A stretch of 64,000 nt of DNA from Chryseobacterium sp. (GCF_008014695.1 NZ_VOXE01000002.1:248001-312000), one strand, 5' to 3'; shown: positions 1-8,600, counted from the stretch's first letter. Notes: a model not told the origin generated them from the letters alone. Numbers and translations are program-made.

Positions 1-1029
1 ATCCGCCAGAACAAATGCAGCCAGATTTTCCACAATGGGAACCGCTCTGGGCAAAACGCAGGGGTCATGTCTTCCTTTGCCTTCCAGAATAACAGGATTT
101 CCATCATGATCAATACTTTGCTGAGGCTGTAATATGGTTGCTACGGGTTTGAAAGCAACACGGAAGTACAAATCCATTCCGTTTGAAATGCCGCCTTGAA
201 TCCCTCCCGACAGATTGGTTTGTGTAGAAAAGTCTTCGTTGAAGAGATCATTATGGTCTTTACCGGTCATTTTTGCACCGCAGAAACCACTCCCGTACTC
301 AAAACCTTTGCAGGCATTGATGTTGAGCATGGCTTTTGCGAGTTCAGCCTGAAGCTTTCCGAAAACAGGCTCGCCTATTCCGGCCGGAAGATTTCTGATG
401 ACGCACGTGATCGTTCCGCCAATTGTATTGCCTTCTTTTTTAATTTCTTTGATTCGGGCAATCATTTTTTCTGCAGTTTCATCATCAGGACATCGGATAT
501 CATTGGAATCAATCTTTGAGAAATTCAGATCCTGATATGGTTTTTCACAGAAAATTTCCCCTACAGAAGATACATAGGCACTGATTTGAACTTTTTCAGG
601 GAGCAGCTGTTTCGCCAGACTTCCTGCAACCACCCAATTAACGGTTTCGCGTGCGGATGATTTCCCACCACCGCGGTAATCCCGGTGTCCGTATTTCTGA
701 TCATAGGTAAAATCTGCATGACTTGGGCGATAAGCTTCTGCCAGATGTCCGTAGTCTTTCGATTTCTGGTTTTCGTTTTCTACTGTGAATCCGATTGGTG
801 TTCCGATAGTTTTTCCTTCAAAAATTCCGGAAATGAATTTCACGGTATCGCTTTCTTTTCGTTGCGTAACAATTTTTGATTGGCCGGGCTTTCTGCGGTC
901 GAGCTGATGCTGTACTTCACTGAAGTCAACTTCCAGTCCTGCCGGAAAGTTAGTGATGATTCCACCGTAAGCCGAACCGTGGCTTTCGCCAAAAGTTGAG
1001 AGCGTAAGAAAGTTTCCTAAATTGAACAT
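1..1029 (-). CDS. aroC: Chorismate synthase, C-terminus cut by window edge
   Basis: Chorismate synthase converts 5-enolpyruvylshikimate-3-phosphate to chorismate, the last shared step to aromatic amino acids, folate and quinones, using reduced FMN in the cytoplasm. The first 343 residues are visible. The family's FGESHG motif lies near residues 13-18 and the [12 protein letters not shown] motif follows near residue 100. The usual length is about 355-360 residues, so only the last dozen or so are missing beyond base 1. The ATG start is certain because the family begins within a few residues of this methionine. A TAnnTTTG promoter box lies only four bases upstream of the ATG. A terminator separates it from the lipoprotein gene upstream. 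Confidence 0.97.
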   Translation of the reverse strand, partial: MFNLGNFLTLSTFGESHGSAYGGIITNFPAGLEVDFSEVQHQLDRRKPGQSKIVTQRKESDTVKFISGIFEGKTIGTPIGFTVENENQKSKDYGHLAEAYRPSHADFTYDQKYGHRDYRGGGKSSARETVNWVVAGSLAKQLLPEKVQISAYVSSVGEIFCEKPYQDLNFSKIDSNDIRCPDDETAEKMIARIKEIKKEGNTIGGTITCVIRNLPAGIGEPVFGKLQAELAKAMLNINACKGFEYGSGFCGAKMTGKDHNDLFNEDFSTQTNLSGGIQGGISNGMDLYFRVAFKPVATILQPQQSIDHDGNPVILEGKGRHDPCVLPRAVPIVENLAAFVLAD

Positions 1030-1033
1030 GTCA

Positions 1034-1041
1034 CAAAGTTA
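1034..1041 (-). promoter_or_regulatory. Putative -7 promoter box of aroC
   Basis: On the minus strand this reads TAACTTTG, a match to the Bacteroidota -7 element TAnnTTTG. No clear TTG was found at the expected upstream distance. The final G is four bases from the aroC ATG, so the transcript would have almost no leader. Confidence 0.45.
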
Positions 1042-1088
1042 ATGAGATAAAATGACTTTTAAAAACTATACAGATTACTGCAGTAATT

Positions 1089-1120
1089 ATAACAAAACAG
1101 ACTGCCATAAAGCAGTCTGT
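1089..1120 (-). terminator. Terminator after the glycine-zipper lipoprotein gene
   Basis: Perfect 9-bp stem (ACAGACTGC at 1097-1105 with GCAGTCTGT at 1112-1120) around a six-base loop. On the minus strand it is followed by a T-rich tract. It lies between the lipoprotein stop and aroC. Confidence 0.8.
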
Positions 1121-1145
1121 TCTTTTAATATTTTAAATATCTGGT

Positions 1146-1682
1146 TTATTTGGGCTGAACCCTACCGTCTTTTCTGTCCTGAGATCTACCGATGGTGTAT
1201 CCTGTAGCACCACCTACGACTCCTCCAATCACTGCACCAACACCACGGTTTTTCTTATTGATGATTGCGCCTGCAGCGGCTCCACCTACGGCCCCGATTA
1301 TGGTTCCTTTGGCAGCTTTACTCATTCCTTGTTTCTGCGTGGCAGTAGTTCCCTGAGAAGAACCTGATGTAGATGTTCCCGAACCTGCATTGCTTGGCGT
1401 ATTGTTTACATAAACCGTTTTGGTTTCTCTGATGACTTGTGGTCTTCCTGAAGATCCGGTTTGTTGGTTAGCCTGAACTTTAGCAATACTGTCGGTTTTT
1501 TTCTGAGTTTCGTAAGCTATTCTTTCTTTTTCAATAGCCATTTTCTGTTGTTCAATTTCCAGTTGTCTTTGTTGGAATTCAATCTTTTGCTGTTCCAAAG
1601 TTTTTTCTGCAACCGTATTTTCCTTTTTACAGGCCGTTAACATTAAAATTGATACGGTTCCTGCTAATAATATATTTTTCAT
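1146..1682 (-). CDS. Glycine-zipper lipoprotein with coiled coil
   Basis: Predicted envelope lipoprotein of 178 residues with unknown function. The start is placed at the ATG giving MKNILLAG, because it opens a lipoprotein signal peptide ending in the lipobox LTAC (Cys18); an upstream in-frame start would bury the signal. Residues about 22-70 are a charged, Gln/Glu/Lys-rich coiled coil. A Ser/Thr/Gly-rich linker follows. Residues about 120-165 form a glycine-zipper membrane segment with repeated GxxxG (GAVGGAAAGA, GAVIGGVVGG) of the YMGG/rick_17kDa type. Such proteins are thought to insert in or bridge membranes. It is transcribed alone and followed by a good terminator. Confidence 0.8.
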   Translation of the reverse strand: MKNILLAGTVSILMLTACKKENTVAEKTLEQQKIEFQQRQLEIEQQKMAIEKERIAYETQKKTDSIAKVQANQQTGSSGRPQVIRETKTVYVNNTPSNAGSGTSTSGSSQGTTATQKQGMSKAAKGTIIGAVGGAAAGAIINKKNRGVGAVIGGVVGGATGYTIGRSQDRKDGRVQPK

Positions 1683-1792
1683 AATTTTAAATTTTACGGT
1701 AAACCTATAGTGATTTAGCATTAATGTATTGGATAAGCCAAAAAAGAAACCAATCGACTGTTAAGGAAAAGTTAAAATTTTGAAATATCACA

Positions 1793-1832
1793 AAATAAAA
1801 AAAGCAAGTCACTGGTAATCAGAAACTTGCTT
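1793..1832 (-). terminator. Terminator of tRNA-Cys
   Basis: The arms AAGCAAGT (1802-1809) and ACTTGCTT (1825-1832) form an 8-bp stem. On the minus strand the stem runs into TTTTTATTTT. It starts nine bases past the tRNA 3' end, so it should end the tRNA-Cys transcript. Confidence 0.75.
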
Positions 1833-1840
1833 GATTTTTG

Positions 1841-1911
1841 AGGTTCCTAGCGGATTCGAACCGCTGTAGATGGTGTTGCAGACCACTGCCTAACCACTCG
1901 GCCAAAGAACC
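1841..1911 (-). tRNA. tRNA-Cys (anticodon GCA)
   Basis: The 71-base minus-strand sequence folds as a cloverleaf. The acceptor stem pairs GGTTCTT with AGGAACC. The anticodon stem GTGGT/ACCAT encloses the loop CTGCAAC with anticodon GCA. The T arm has the standard GGTTCGAATCC. The discriminator base is U, as expected for cysteine tRNA. The 3' CCA is not encoded and must be added after transcription. Confidence 0.95.
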
Positions 1912-2135
1912 ATTGGGTTTGCAAATATAGGAATTTTTTGAAATCTCAATAATTAAATTTCAATAAAATTTCTTTTTTCTGTGCATTCATCAGTTTTATC
2001 ATGCGCGTAATTCTAAAAATGATTCTTATGTTTTTGTAAAATTGAAAGTATGATGATCAGGCATAATTGTTTTAAAAATTTGAAAGGAAAGCAAAACTGA
2101 AATGTCTTTCATTGAAAAAATCTAAATTCCAGATT

Positions 2136-2165
2136 CTGAAACCCGGTTTATAATCCGTATTTTTG
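2136..2165 (+). promoter_or_regulatory. Putative promoter of the Nfu gene
   Basis: TATTTTTG at 2158-2165 matches TAnnTTTG. CTG, one base off TTG, lies 19 bases upstream at 2136-2138. The start codon follows 19 bases downstream. Confidence 0.5.
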
Positions 2166-2184
2166 CCATTCAAATAATGAGTAA

Positions 2185-3063
2185 ATGAGACAAATTATAA
2201 TAGAACCTACCGAGAACCCAAAAGTGATGAAGTTTGTAGCCGACTACAATCTGATTCCGGGATCTGTGGAGCTCGACAGGACTTCAGATATTTCAGAAAT
2301 TCCTTTGGCACAGGAACTTTTCAATTATCCTTTTGTAGAAAGGGTATTTATCACCGCCAATTTTATTGCCGTTGCCAAACAGGATACGGTGGAATGGGAA
2401 TTCGTTGCTGAAAGTTTAAAAAACATTATTGAGGATGAACTGCTTGCAAATCCCCGCATCTACCTTCAGAAAAAAAAGGAAATGTACCAGATTTATGCAG
2501 AAATGACGCCGAATCCGGCGGTGATGAAATTTGTTTCGAGCAAGCTGCTCATGGACGGATTTGTAGAGATCAAAAATCCGGCAGAATCTGCTGAGGTTCC
2601 TTTGGCAAAGGCCATATTTGATGAATTTGAATTCGCAAGAGAAGTATTTATTTCCGATAATTTTGTGGCGGTTTCAAAAGACGATTCTGTACAGTGGCAC
2701 GAAGTGATGGTGGCGGTAAGAGCATTCATAGCCGAATATCTGCAGAACGGTGGAGCAATCTCCAATCTTGTCCCTCAAAAACATGAGAGCCCGGTTGAAA
2801 AGATCATCAACAGAGATTATACCGACAGTGAACAGAAAATCTCAGATATTTTAAATGAATATGTAGCTCCTGCCGTAGAAAACGACGGCGGAAAGATATC
2901 CCTCCTGGAATATGATGAGATATCAAAAACAGCACGAATGCTTCTCCAGGGCGCATGTTCCGGTTGTCCGAGTTCAACGGCAACACTGAAAAACGGAATT
3001 GAAAACATTCTGAAACAGTTTGTTCCCGAACTTGTAGAAAATGTGGAAGCCGTTAACGGTTAA
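2185..3063 (+). CDS. Fe-S cluster carrier with two Nfu N-domains and a NifU C-domain
   Basis: Probable scaffold or carrier that passes [4Fe-4S] clusters to apo-enzymes. The 292 residues hold two tandem Nfu_N domains (about 1-95 and 101-190) and a C-terminal NifU-like domain (about 215-285) with the cluster-binding CxxC at Cys258 and Cys261 (GACSGCPSST). The two N-domains share NPxVMKFV near the start and VxIxxxFxAVxKxDxVxW near the end, so they arose by duplication. Targets are not evident from context, although ferrochelatase lies just downstream and this window encodes Fe-S proteins such as NadA and complex I. The ATG at 2185 sits 19 bases after a good promoter box. The function is inferred from the family. 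Confidence 0.88.
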   Translation: MRQIIIEPTENPKVMKFVADYNLIPGSVELDRTSDISEIPLAQELFNYPFVERVFITANFIAVAKQDTVEWEFVAESLKNIIEDELLANPRIYLQKKKEMYQIYAEMTPNPAVMKFVSSKLLMDGFVEIKNPAESAEVPLAKAIFDEFEFAREVFISDNFVAVSKDDSVQWHEVMVAVRAFIAEYLQNGGAISNLVPQKHESPVEKIINRDYTDSEQKISDILNEYVAPAVENDGGKISLLEYDEISKTARMLLQGACSGCPSSTATLKNGIENILKQFVPELVENVEAVNG

Positions 3064-3119
3064 TTAGGGAGCTCAAAAAAGTCATTCAAAAACATCTTCA
3101 CTGTAAAAAACTAAATATT

Positions 3120-4148
3120 TTGTCAAAAAAAGGAATTTTATTAGTCAATCTCGGGTCACCGAAATCTACTGCTGTTGAAGATGTAAAAGAATATCTGGAT
3201 GAGTTTCTGATGGACGAAAAAGTCATCGATTACCGGTGGTTTTTCCGGGCCTTGCTTGTTCGTGGTGTAATTTTGAGAACCCGCCCGGCAAAATCTGCAG
3301 AAGCCTATAAAACCGTTTGGACCGATGAAGGTTCGCCGCTCATCGTCATTACCAAAAAAATTAAGGAAAAATTACAGAAAACCGTTGATATTCCGGTGGA
3401 AATTGGAATGCGCTACGCAGAACCCAGCATTGAAACCGGCCTCCGGAAACTTACCGAACAGGGCGTTACTGAAATTGTTTTGTTTCCGCTTTATCCGCAA
3501 TATGCGATGAGCACAACCGAAACGGTAATCGACAAGGCTGAAGAAGTGCGTAAGAAATCATTTCCGGGCATCAAAATAAATTACGTTCAGCCCTTTTACA
3601 ACCGCGAGATTTACATCAACTGTCTGGCTGAAAGCATCCGCGAAAAATTGCCGGAAAATTACGATGCACTGCAGTTTTCTTATCACGGCGTTCCGGAACG
3701 GCATATTTATAAAACCGATCCTACCAACACCTGTAATCTGAACGACTGCTGCTCTCGCGAAAGCAATCCGAGCCACCAGTTCTGTTACCGTCACCAGTGT
3801 TTTAAAACCACCGAAACCGTTATTGAAAAACTGAATATTCCAAAGGAAAAAACCGTTATTTCGTTTCAGTCGCGACTGGGAAATGACAAGTGGATAGAGC
3901 CTTACACTGACGAAACTTTGGAAAATCTCCCTAAAAAAGGGGTGAAAAATCTGGCAATCGTTTGCCCGGCTTTCGTTTCAGACTGTCTGGAAACTTTGGA
4001 AGAAATTTCAGTTGAAGGAAAAGAGGAATTTCTGCATGCGGGCGGCGAGAACTTCCATTACATCCCATGTCTGAACGATGAAGACCGCTGGATTGAGGTC
4101 GTGAAAACTTTATGCGAGGAAAAAATGAAGGATTTTTATCTGTCCTGA
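3120..4148 (+). CDS. hemH: Ferrochelatase with cysteine-rich insert
   Basis: Ferrochelatase inserts ferrous iron into the porphyrin ring, the final step of haem synthesis. The 342 residues begin with the family's KKGILLVNLGSP. The catalytic histidine is in SYHG at His189. The segment after it holds five cysteines (205, 210, 211, 222, 227), resembling the internal [2Fe-2S]-binding insert known in some bacterial ferrochelatases; cluster binding here is an inference. The start is TTG at 3120: no ATG lies near, and any later methionine would remove the conserved N-terminus. The stop codon abuts, with no gap, the stop of the convergent plug-protein gene. Confidence 0.95.
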   Translation: MSKKGILLVNLGSPKSTAVEDVKEYLDEFLMDEKVIDYRWFFRALLVRGVILRTRPAKSAEAYKTVWTDEGSPLIVITKKIKEKLQKTVDIPVEIGMRYAEPSIETGLRKLTEQGVTEIVLFPLYPQYAMSTTETVIDKAEEVRKKSFPGIKINYVQPFYNREIYINCLAESIREKLPENYDALQFSYHGVPERHIYKTDPTNTCNLNDCCSRESNPSHQFCYRHQCFKTTETVIEKLNIPKEKTVISFQSRLGNDKWIEPYTDETLENLPKKGVKNLAIVCPAFVSDCLETLEEISVEGKEEFLHAGGENFHYIPCLNDEDRWIEVVKTLCEEKMKDFYLS

Positions 4149-5357
4149 TTACCGGACCGGAGTTCTGAATTCCCCATAACCAAGTAACCCATCATAATTC
4201 CTTCCGAAAGGTTTGTAATAAAGATAAGCCTGATAAAGATTTTCCGTCTGCCAGAAATTCCCGTTGATTTCACCGAAATTCAGCGTTCCGTCTTGGTTTT
4301 TAGTTGCCAGAATATAATTGTAGAAGCCCTGTTTCAGATAGATTTTTGCAATGTACATTTTTTGGGTATCGTCGTAAAACATCTGGTTTTCTTTCGAAGG
4401 TATAAAATCATTAAAACCGCCTAAAACGAAAAGTTCCTTATCGGTTTTTTCAGATTCCAAAGCGAAATAAACCCAGGAATAATCTCCTTCCTTATCTGCA
4501 ATACGTTCAATCCCGAGATCATTTCTGCGGAAATAAAATGCACCGTTTACATCGGGCTGATACTGGTAATTCAAAGGAAAAGCCCAAACCGGATGAAGGT
4601 AAGTATGGTTAACTCCGTCAACATTTTCCGCGCCGGCAACCATGTCAAAGGATTGGTTGATGATTTTATTGTCGAAATAATAAAACTCATTGTTTCCGGG
4701 GAAAGAAAGATCCATCTGCTGAAAAAGAATCTTGTTTCCGAGCGTTGCGCTTGGTCTTTGATTGAAAACCCCCACATTAAAATTGTTGTTCTGGATGACA
4801 TTCAGAGTCACAGAATTCGTATTCGAATTTAAAGTTGAACCGCTTCCGACCGCCTGAACTTCAACTCTCTGATTGAGTTCCGGATTTCGGGCATCGCTCG
4901 TTCTTGTAATATTCAGCGCCAGATTGGCACCGCCTTCAACAATACTGAATCTTTTGGTGAACAACGGCCGGTCTGCAGAATCTTGGTATACAACGATCTC
5001 AAAATTCCCTGAAATTTTGGGCTGAATTTTATCATTCGGGATCGTTAAGGTGTAATTGGTATATTTTTGAAAAGTATTGAATGAATACTGAAACTCCTCA
5101 ATAAGCGCATTCAGGCTGCCGTTCGCATATTCAGTAAAGAAAAGGCCATCGTCCTGCCAGTTTCGGTCAAAATGCCTGAGCGTATAACGGTATACCGTGC
5201 TGGAGTTTGAAAGGTCATCAAATCGCAGGATCAGCTGTTCATTGAATCCAATAACAGGCGTTTCATCGTTCGTTTGAGGGTTGAACAGCTGAATGCTCCG
5301 GATCTGTCCGAAGGCCAATGCGCTGAAGAAAATTAAAAGCAAGGAAAATTTTTTCAT
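4149..5357 (-). CDS. Type IX secretion system plug protein (DUF5103)
   Basis: Predicted periplasmic or outer-membrane-associated protein of 402 residues. DUF5103 proteins include the Plug protein that seals the SprA translocon of the Bacteroidota type IX secretion system from the periplasmic side. The start is set at the ATG giving MKKFSLLL, which opens a signal peptide (cleavage near ALAFG/Q); the longer reading frame would hide it. The mature N-terminus IRSIQLFNPQTNDETPVI and the later YxLRHFDRNWQ stretch fit the family. There are no T9SS core genes in this window, so the gene is separate from any por/gld cluster, as is common. The role is inferred from family membership. Confidence 0.85.
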   Translation of the reverse strand: MKKFSLLLIFFSALAFGQIRSIQLFNPQTNDETPVIGFNEQLILRFDDLSNSSTVYRYTLRHFDRNWQDDGLFFTEYANGSLNALIEEFQYSFNTFQKYTNYTLTIPNDKIQPKISGNFEIVVYQDSADRPLFTKRFSIVEGGANLALNITRTSDARNPELNQRVEVQAVGSGSTLNSNTNSVTLNVIQNNNFNVGVFNQRPSATLGNKILFQQMDLSFPGNNEFYYFDNKIINQSFDMVAGAENVDGVNHTYLHPVWAFPLNYQYQPDVNGAFYFRRNDLGIERIADKEGDYSWVYFALESEKTDKELFVLGGFNDFIPSKENQMFYDDTQKMYIAKIYLKQGFYNYILATKNQDGTLNFGEINGNFWQTENLYQAYLYYKPFGRNYDGLLGYGEFRTPVR

Positions 5358-5452
5358 CTGTACGAAGATAACGAAAATTACGCCAAAATGTTTTAACGCA
5401 TGCTCTCGTCTGAGCTGCAAATCGTATTTTTGGAAACCTAAATTTATTAAAA

Positions 5453-6088
5453 ATGCTTCACCTTAAATCTTTTGCTTTCAATCCGTTTTCAGAAAACACG
5501 TATGTGATTTTCAATGACCAAAAAAACGCTTTCCTTCTGGATCCGGGAAACTTCAGTGAGGCGGAAACAGCGGTTTTAGAGAAATTTATTTCTGAAAATC
5601 AGCTGACGGTTAAGTATATTCTGCTCACTCATGCTCATATCGACCATGTACTGGGGCTGCAGTGGGCTTTTGATACTTTTAAGGTTCCTGTTTTGATGCA
5701 TGAAGAGGATAAAGAAATTCTCGACAGAAATCCGATGAGCGCTCAACAATTCGGGTTTTTCTTTAAACCTTTCGAAGGTGAAATTGAATATTTGAAGGAA
5801 GGTGATGCGTTAAAACTCGATGAAGATAAATTCAGGATCCTTCACGTTCCGGGTCATTCGCCGGGCAGCATCGCATTTTATTCTGAATCGCAGAAATTTG
5901 TTATTTCCGGCGACGTTCTTTTTGAAGGCAGCATCGGCAGGACGGATCTTTATAAAGGAAATCATGAGCAACTCATCGACAGTATCAAAACCAAACTATT
6001 TATTCTGGATGCTGAAACCAAAGTCTACAACGGTCACGGAAATCCGACAACAGTTGGTTTTGAGAAAACCCACAATCCGTTCTTTTAA
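5453..6088 (+). CDS. MBL-fold metallo-hydrolase (glyoxalase II-like)
   Basis: Metallo-beta-lactamase-fold hydrolase of 211 residues, probably cytoplasmic. The metal-binding THAHIDH motif is at residues 59-65. Further ligands are in VPGHSPGS, SGDVLF and the C-terminal NGHGNPT. The size and motifs fit the single-domain glyoxalase-II-like group that cleaves thioesters such as hydroxyacyl-thiols, but the exact substrate cannot be read from the sequence. A possible promoter box TATTTTTG lies at 5425-5432 in the divergent gap shared with the plug-protein gene. A bidirectional terminator follows. Confidence 0.88.
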   Translation: MLHLKSFAFNPFSENTYVIFNDQKNAFLLDPGNFSEAETAVLEKFISENQLTVKYILLTHAHIDHVLGLQWAFDTFKVPVLMHEEDKEILDRNPMSAQQFGFFFKPFEGEIEYLKEGDALKLDEDKFRILHVPGHSPGSIAFYSESQKFVISGDVLFEGSIGRTDLYKGNHEQLIDSIKTKLFILDAETKVYNGHGNPTTVGFEKTHNPFF

Positions 6089-6104
6089 CGAAACTTACCA
6101 AAAT

Positions 6105-6153
6105 AAAAAGAGCCAGGTTAAAGCAGATTTATCTCCTTCACTTGGCTCTTTTT
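6105..6153. terminator. Bidirectional terminator between convergent genes
   Basis: A 14-base stem (6105-6118 with 6140-6153, one mismatch) carries A-runs on the left and T-runs on the right. It can therefore end transcripts from both the MBL hydrolase and the convergent thioredoxin-like gene. Confidence 0.85.
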
Positions 6154-6172
6154 ACATCTTACCTGACTCTTT

Positions 6173-6733
6173 CTACGCTTTCCATTTAATATTGCAGCCC
6201 ATACTAGGTCGCTGCATTTCTTCCTGAGGCGCGCCTGCGAGAAGATTTTCAAAAGCGATAATCAGATCTTCGCCGGTAATTTCCTTTTGGTTTCCCGGTC
6301 TGGAATCATCCATCTGGCCGCGGTATATCAAATCCAATTTTTCATCAAAAAAGAAAAAATCCGGTGTGCATGCCGCATCATATGCTTTTGCAATGGCCTG
6401 ACTTTCATCATAAAGATAAGGGAAGTCGAATTTTCTTTCCACCTGAAATTCAGCCATTTTTTCAGGCGAATCCGCAGGATATTTTTCAACATCATTGGAG
6501 TTGATGGCAATAAATTCTATGCCTTTTTCATGATAATCTTCATAAAGTTCCGCGAGTTTGTCGATAACATGAAGAACAAACGGGCAGTGGTTGCACATGA
6601 AAATAACGAGCGTGCCTTTTTCGCCTTTTAGGTCTTCCAGCGACTGAATTTCGTTGCTGTTTGAAGGGTTCGGAAGTTCGAAAAAAGGAGCTTTCGTTCC
6701 GAGTTCGAGCATATTTGATGGAGTTTGTGCCAT
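6173..6733 (-). CDS. Thioredoxin-family protein (AhpC/TSA-like)
   Basis: Thioredoxin-fold protein of 186 residues with the redox motif CNHCP (Cys47, Cys50) after a peroxiredoxin-like N-terminus (LELGTKAPFFELPN). No signal peptide is visible, so it is probably cytoplasmic. It belongs to a family often annotated only as thioredoxin family or redoxin-domain protein; peroxide or disulfide reduction is likely but the partner is unknown. Its promoter appears to lie inside the 3' end of miaA, ten bases downstream of whose stop its start codon sits, so it can be transcribed apart from miaA. Confidence 0.88.
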   Translation of the reverse strand: MAQTPSNMLELGTKAPFFELPNPSNSNEIQSLEDLKGEKGTLVIFMCNHCPFVLHVIDKLAELYEDYHEKGIEFIAINSNDVEKYPADSPEKMAEFQVERKFDFPYLYDESQAIAKAYDAACTPDFFFFDEKLDLIYRGQMDDSRPGNQKEITGEDLIIAFENLLAGAPQEEMQRPSMGCNIKWKA

Positions 6734-6743
6734 TGTATTATTG

Positions 6744-7652
6744 TTAAGGTTTGAGGTTTAAACGGTTAAGCAAAGATAAGGATTCTTCGAGGGAATTTTC
6801 AAAATTTACCCAATGGATGTTTTCTTCTTTTCGGTACCACGTGAGTTGCCGTTTTGCGAATCTCCGGGAATTTTTCTTGATTTCTTCCATCGCAAAATCG
6901 AGCGGCCATTCGCCGTCAAAATATTTAAAAAGTTCCGAATAGCCAACCGTCTGCAAGGCTACATTGTTTCTAAAGGGTAGGAGCGATCTGGCTTCCTCCA
7001 GCAAACCTTCTTCCACCATTTTATCAACGCGCCGGTTGATTCTTTCGTAAATAATTTCACGTGGTGCGGTGATTCCGATTCTGATCACTTCAAAATCGCG
7101 TTTTTTTACCTGTTCTGAAATATTTTCGGTGTACGATTTTCCGGTTTGCCAGATGAGGTCGATCGCGCGGAAAAGCCTTCTCGGATTGTCTTTGTCTACC
7201 GTTTTAAAATATTCAGGGTCTGCATCTTCCAGGATTTTCTGCAGAGGTTCAATACCTTCCTCGTCAAATATTTTTTCAAGTTTCCGCTGATTTTCTACGT
7301 CGGCTTCGGGTAAATCATTCAGGCCTTCAATAACGGCTTTCTCGTACATCATGCTTCCTCCCACCAAAACCACGACATTCTGATCTCTGAACAGTTCTTC
7401 GGTTTTTCTGATGGCATCTTTCTCAAACTGTCCGATCGAATAATAATCTTCAACCGAAAGATTTCCGATGAAATGATGCTGAACTGCAGCAAGTTCCTCA
7501 TCGGAAGGGGTGGCGGTGCCGATTTTCATTTCCCGGAAAAACTGACGCGAATCGCAGGAAATGATTTCGGTGCTGAAATGCTCCGCAATTCCGATCGCGA
7601 GTTTTGTTTTGCCGATTCCGGTGGTGCCGATGATGGAAATCAATTTTTTCAC
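6744..7652 (-). CDS. miaA: tRNA dimethylallyltransferase
   Basis: MiaA transfers a dimethylallyl group to N6 of A37 in tRNAs that read U-starting codons. With the GTG start at 7652 it has 302 residues. The P-loop GTTGIGKTK follows the N-terminal strand, then DSRQFF for substrate binding and the CTWY-like RQLTWYRK near the C-terminus. The start is uncertain: the frame extends to a TTG at 7709 (321 residues), but the family normally begins with KKLISIIGTTG, which fits the GTG. No ATG is available upstream. The promoter of the next gene lies in its 3' end. The gene is divergent from yicC. Confidence 0.94.
   Translation of the reverse strand: MKKLISIIGTTGIGKTKLAIGIAEHFSTEIISCDSRQFFREMKIGTATPSDEELAAVQHHFIGNLSVEDYYSIGQFEKDAIRKTEELFRDQNVVVLVGGSMMYEKAVIEGLNDLPEADVENQRKLEKIFDEEGIEPLQKILEDADPEYFKTVDKDNPRRLFRAIDLIWQTGKSYTENISEQVKKRDFEVIRIGITAPREIIYERINRRVDKMVEEGLLEEARSLLPFRNNVALQTVGYSELFKYFDGEWPLDFAMEEIKKNSRRFAKRQLTWYRKEENIHWVNFENSLEESLSLLNRLNLKP
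6771..6802 (-). promoter_or_regulatory. Promoter of the thioredoxin-family gene, inside miaA
   Basis: On the minus strand the sequence reads TTG, 21 bases, TATCTTTG, a full match to the Bacteroidota consensus. The -7 box (6771-6778) is 37 bases before the start codon at 6733, within the last codons of miaA. Confidence 0.6.
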
Positions 7653-7716
7653 TCCGCTAATTTCCTGATTTTTTTGAAATAAACCGTTCAAAACAGTACT
7701 TTCCTGCAATAATTTT

Positions 7717-7724
7717 TATCTTTG
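7717..7724 (+). promoter_or_regulatory. Putative -7 promoter box of yicC
   Basis: TATCTTTG is a perfect TAnnTTTG match, 18 bases before the yicC ATG. The upstream TTG element is not clear. Confidence 0.5.
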
Positions 7725-7742
7725 TTTCTTAATTAAAAATCT

Positions 7743-8600
7743 ATGATTTTATCCATGACAGGCTTCGGAAGAAGTGAAGGTGTTTATGAAGGAAAAAAAA
7801 TTACCATTGACCTTAAATCGCTGAACAGCAAATCTTTTGACCTCAGTATCAAGATGCCGTCGCGGTATAAAGAAAAAGAGTTTGAAATCCGTAAAGTGCT
7901 GAACGACCGGATTACGAGAGGGAAAGTCGACTGTTATATACACCTCGAAACCCTGAACAGTGAAAATGATTCAAACATCAATGAAGAGGTGGTGAAATCT
8001 TACATTGCCGAACTGAAGAAAATTGCCGGTGACGGACCTGATTTTGAATATCTTAAAATGGCCGTAAGAATGCCTGAAGCCATTTCTGCAAAAACGGATG
8101 AAATCAACGATAACGAATGGGTTTTACTCCTTCAGTTGCTTCAGGAAGCGATTTCAAAATTTGAAAATTTCAGAAAAACCGAAGGCGATATTCTTCACGA
8201 AGAACTTAAACGCAACATCCACAACATCGAAACGTATTTATCAATGGTGGTTCCATATGAAGGAGTCCGTCTGGAAGCTGTAAAAGAAAGGTATCAGAAT
8301 ACGCTGAAAGAATTCGGAAACATCGATGAGACGCGTTTCTATCAGGAACTGGCATATTATACCGAAAAACTGGACATTTCCGAAGAAAAAGTTCGTTTGG
8401 TTCAGCACCTGAAATACTATACAGAAGTGATGAAAAATGAAAACCTGAACGGAAAAAAACTTGGATTCATCTCTCAGGAAATCGGCCGTGAAATCAATAC
8501 ACTAGGTTCAAAAGCCAATCACGCTGAAATTCAGAAACTCGTAGTCATGATGAAAGATGACCTCGAAAAAATCAAAGAACAAACCTTAAACGTTTTATAG
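7743..8600 (+). CDS. yicC: YicC-family endoribonuclease
   Basis: YicC-family proteins are conserved RNA-cleaving enzymes linked to stress and small-RNA turnover in other bacteria. The 285 residues start with the diagnostic ILSMTGFGRS, followed by the N-terminal domain (to about residue 160). The C-terminal DUF1732 domain (about 200-285) has EEKVRLVQHL and GKKLGFISQEIGREINTLGSKANHAEIQ in two overlapping stretches. It heads a rightward run with gmk next, a pairing seen in many bacteria. The specific RNA targets in this organism are unknown. Confidence 0.93.
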   Translation: MILSMTGFGRSEGVYEGKKITIDLKSLNSKSFDLSIKMPSRYKEKEFEIRKVLNDRITRGKVDCYIHLETLNSENDSNINEEVVKSYIAELKKIAGDGPDFEYLKMAVRMPEAISAKTDEINDNEWVLLLQLLQEAISKFENFRKTEGDILHEELKRNIHNIETYLSMVVPYEGVRLEAVKERYQNTLKEFGNIDETRFYQELAYYTEKLDISEEKVRLVQHLKYYTEVMKNENLNGKKLGFISQEIGREINTLGSKANHAEIQKLVVMMKDDLEKIKEQTLNVL

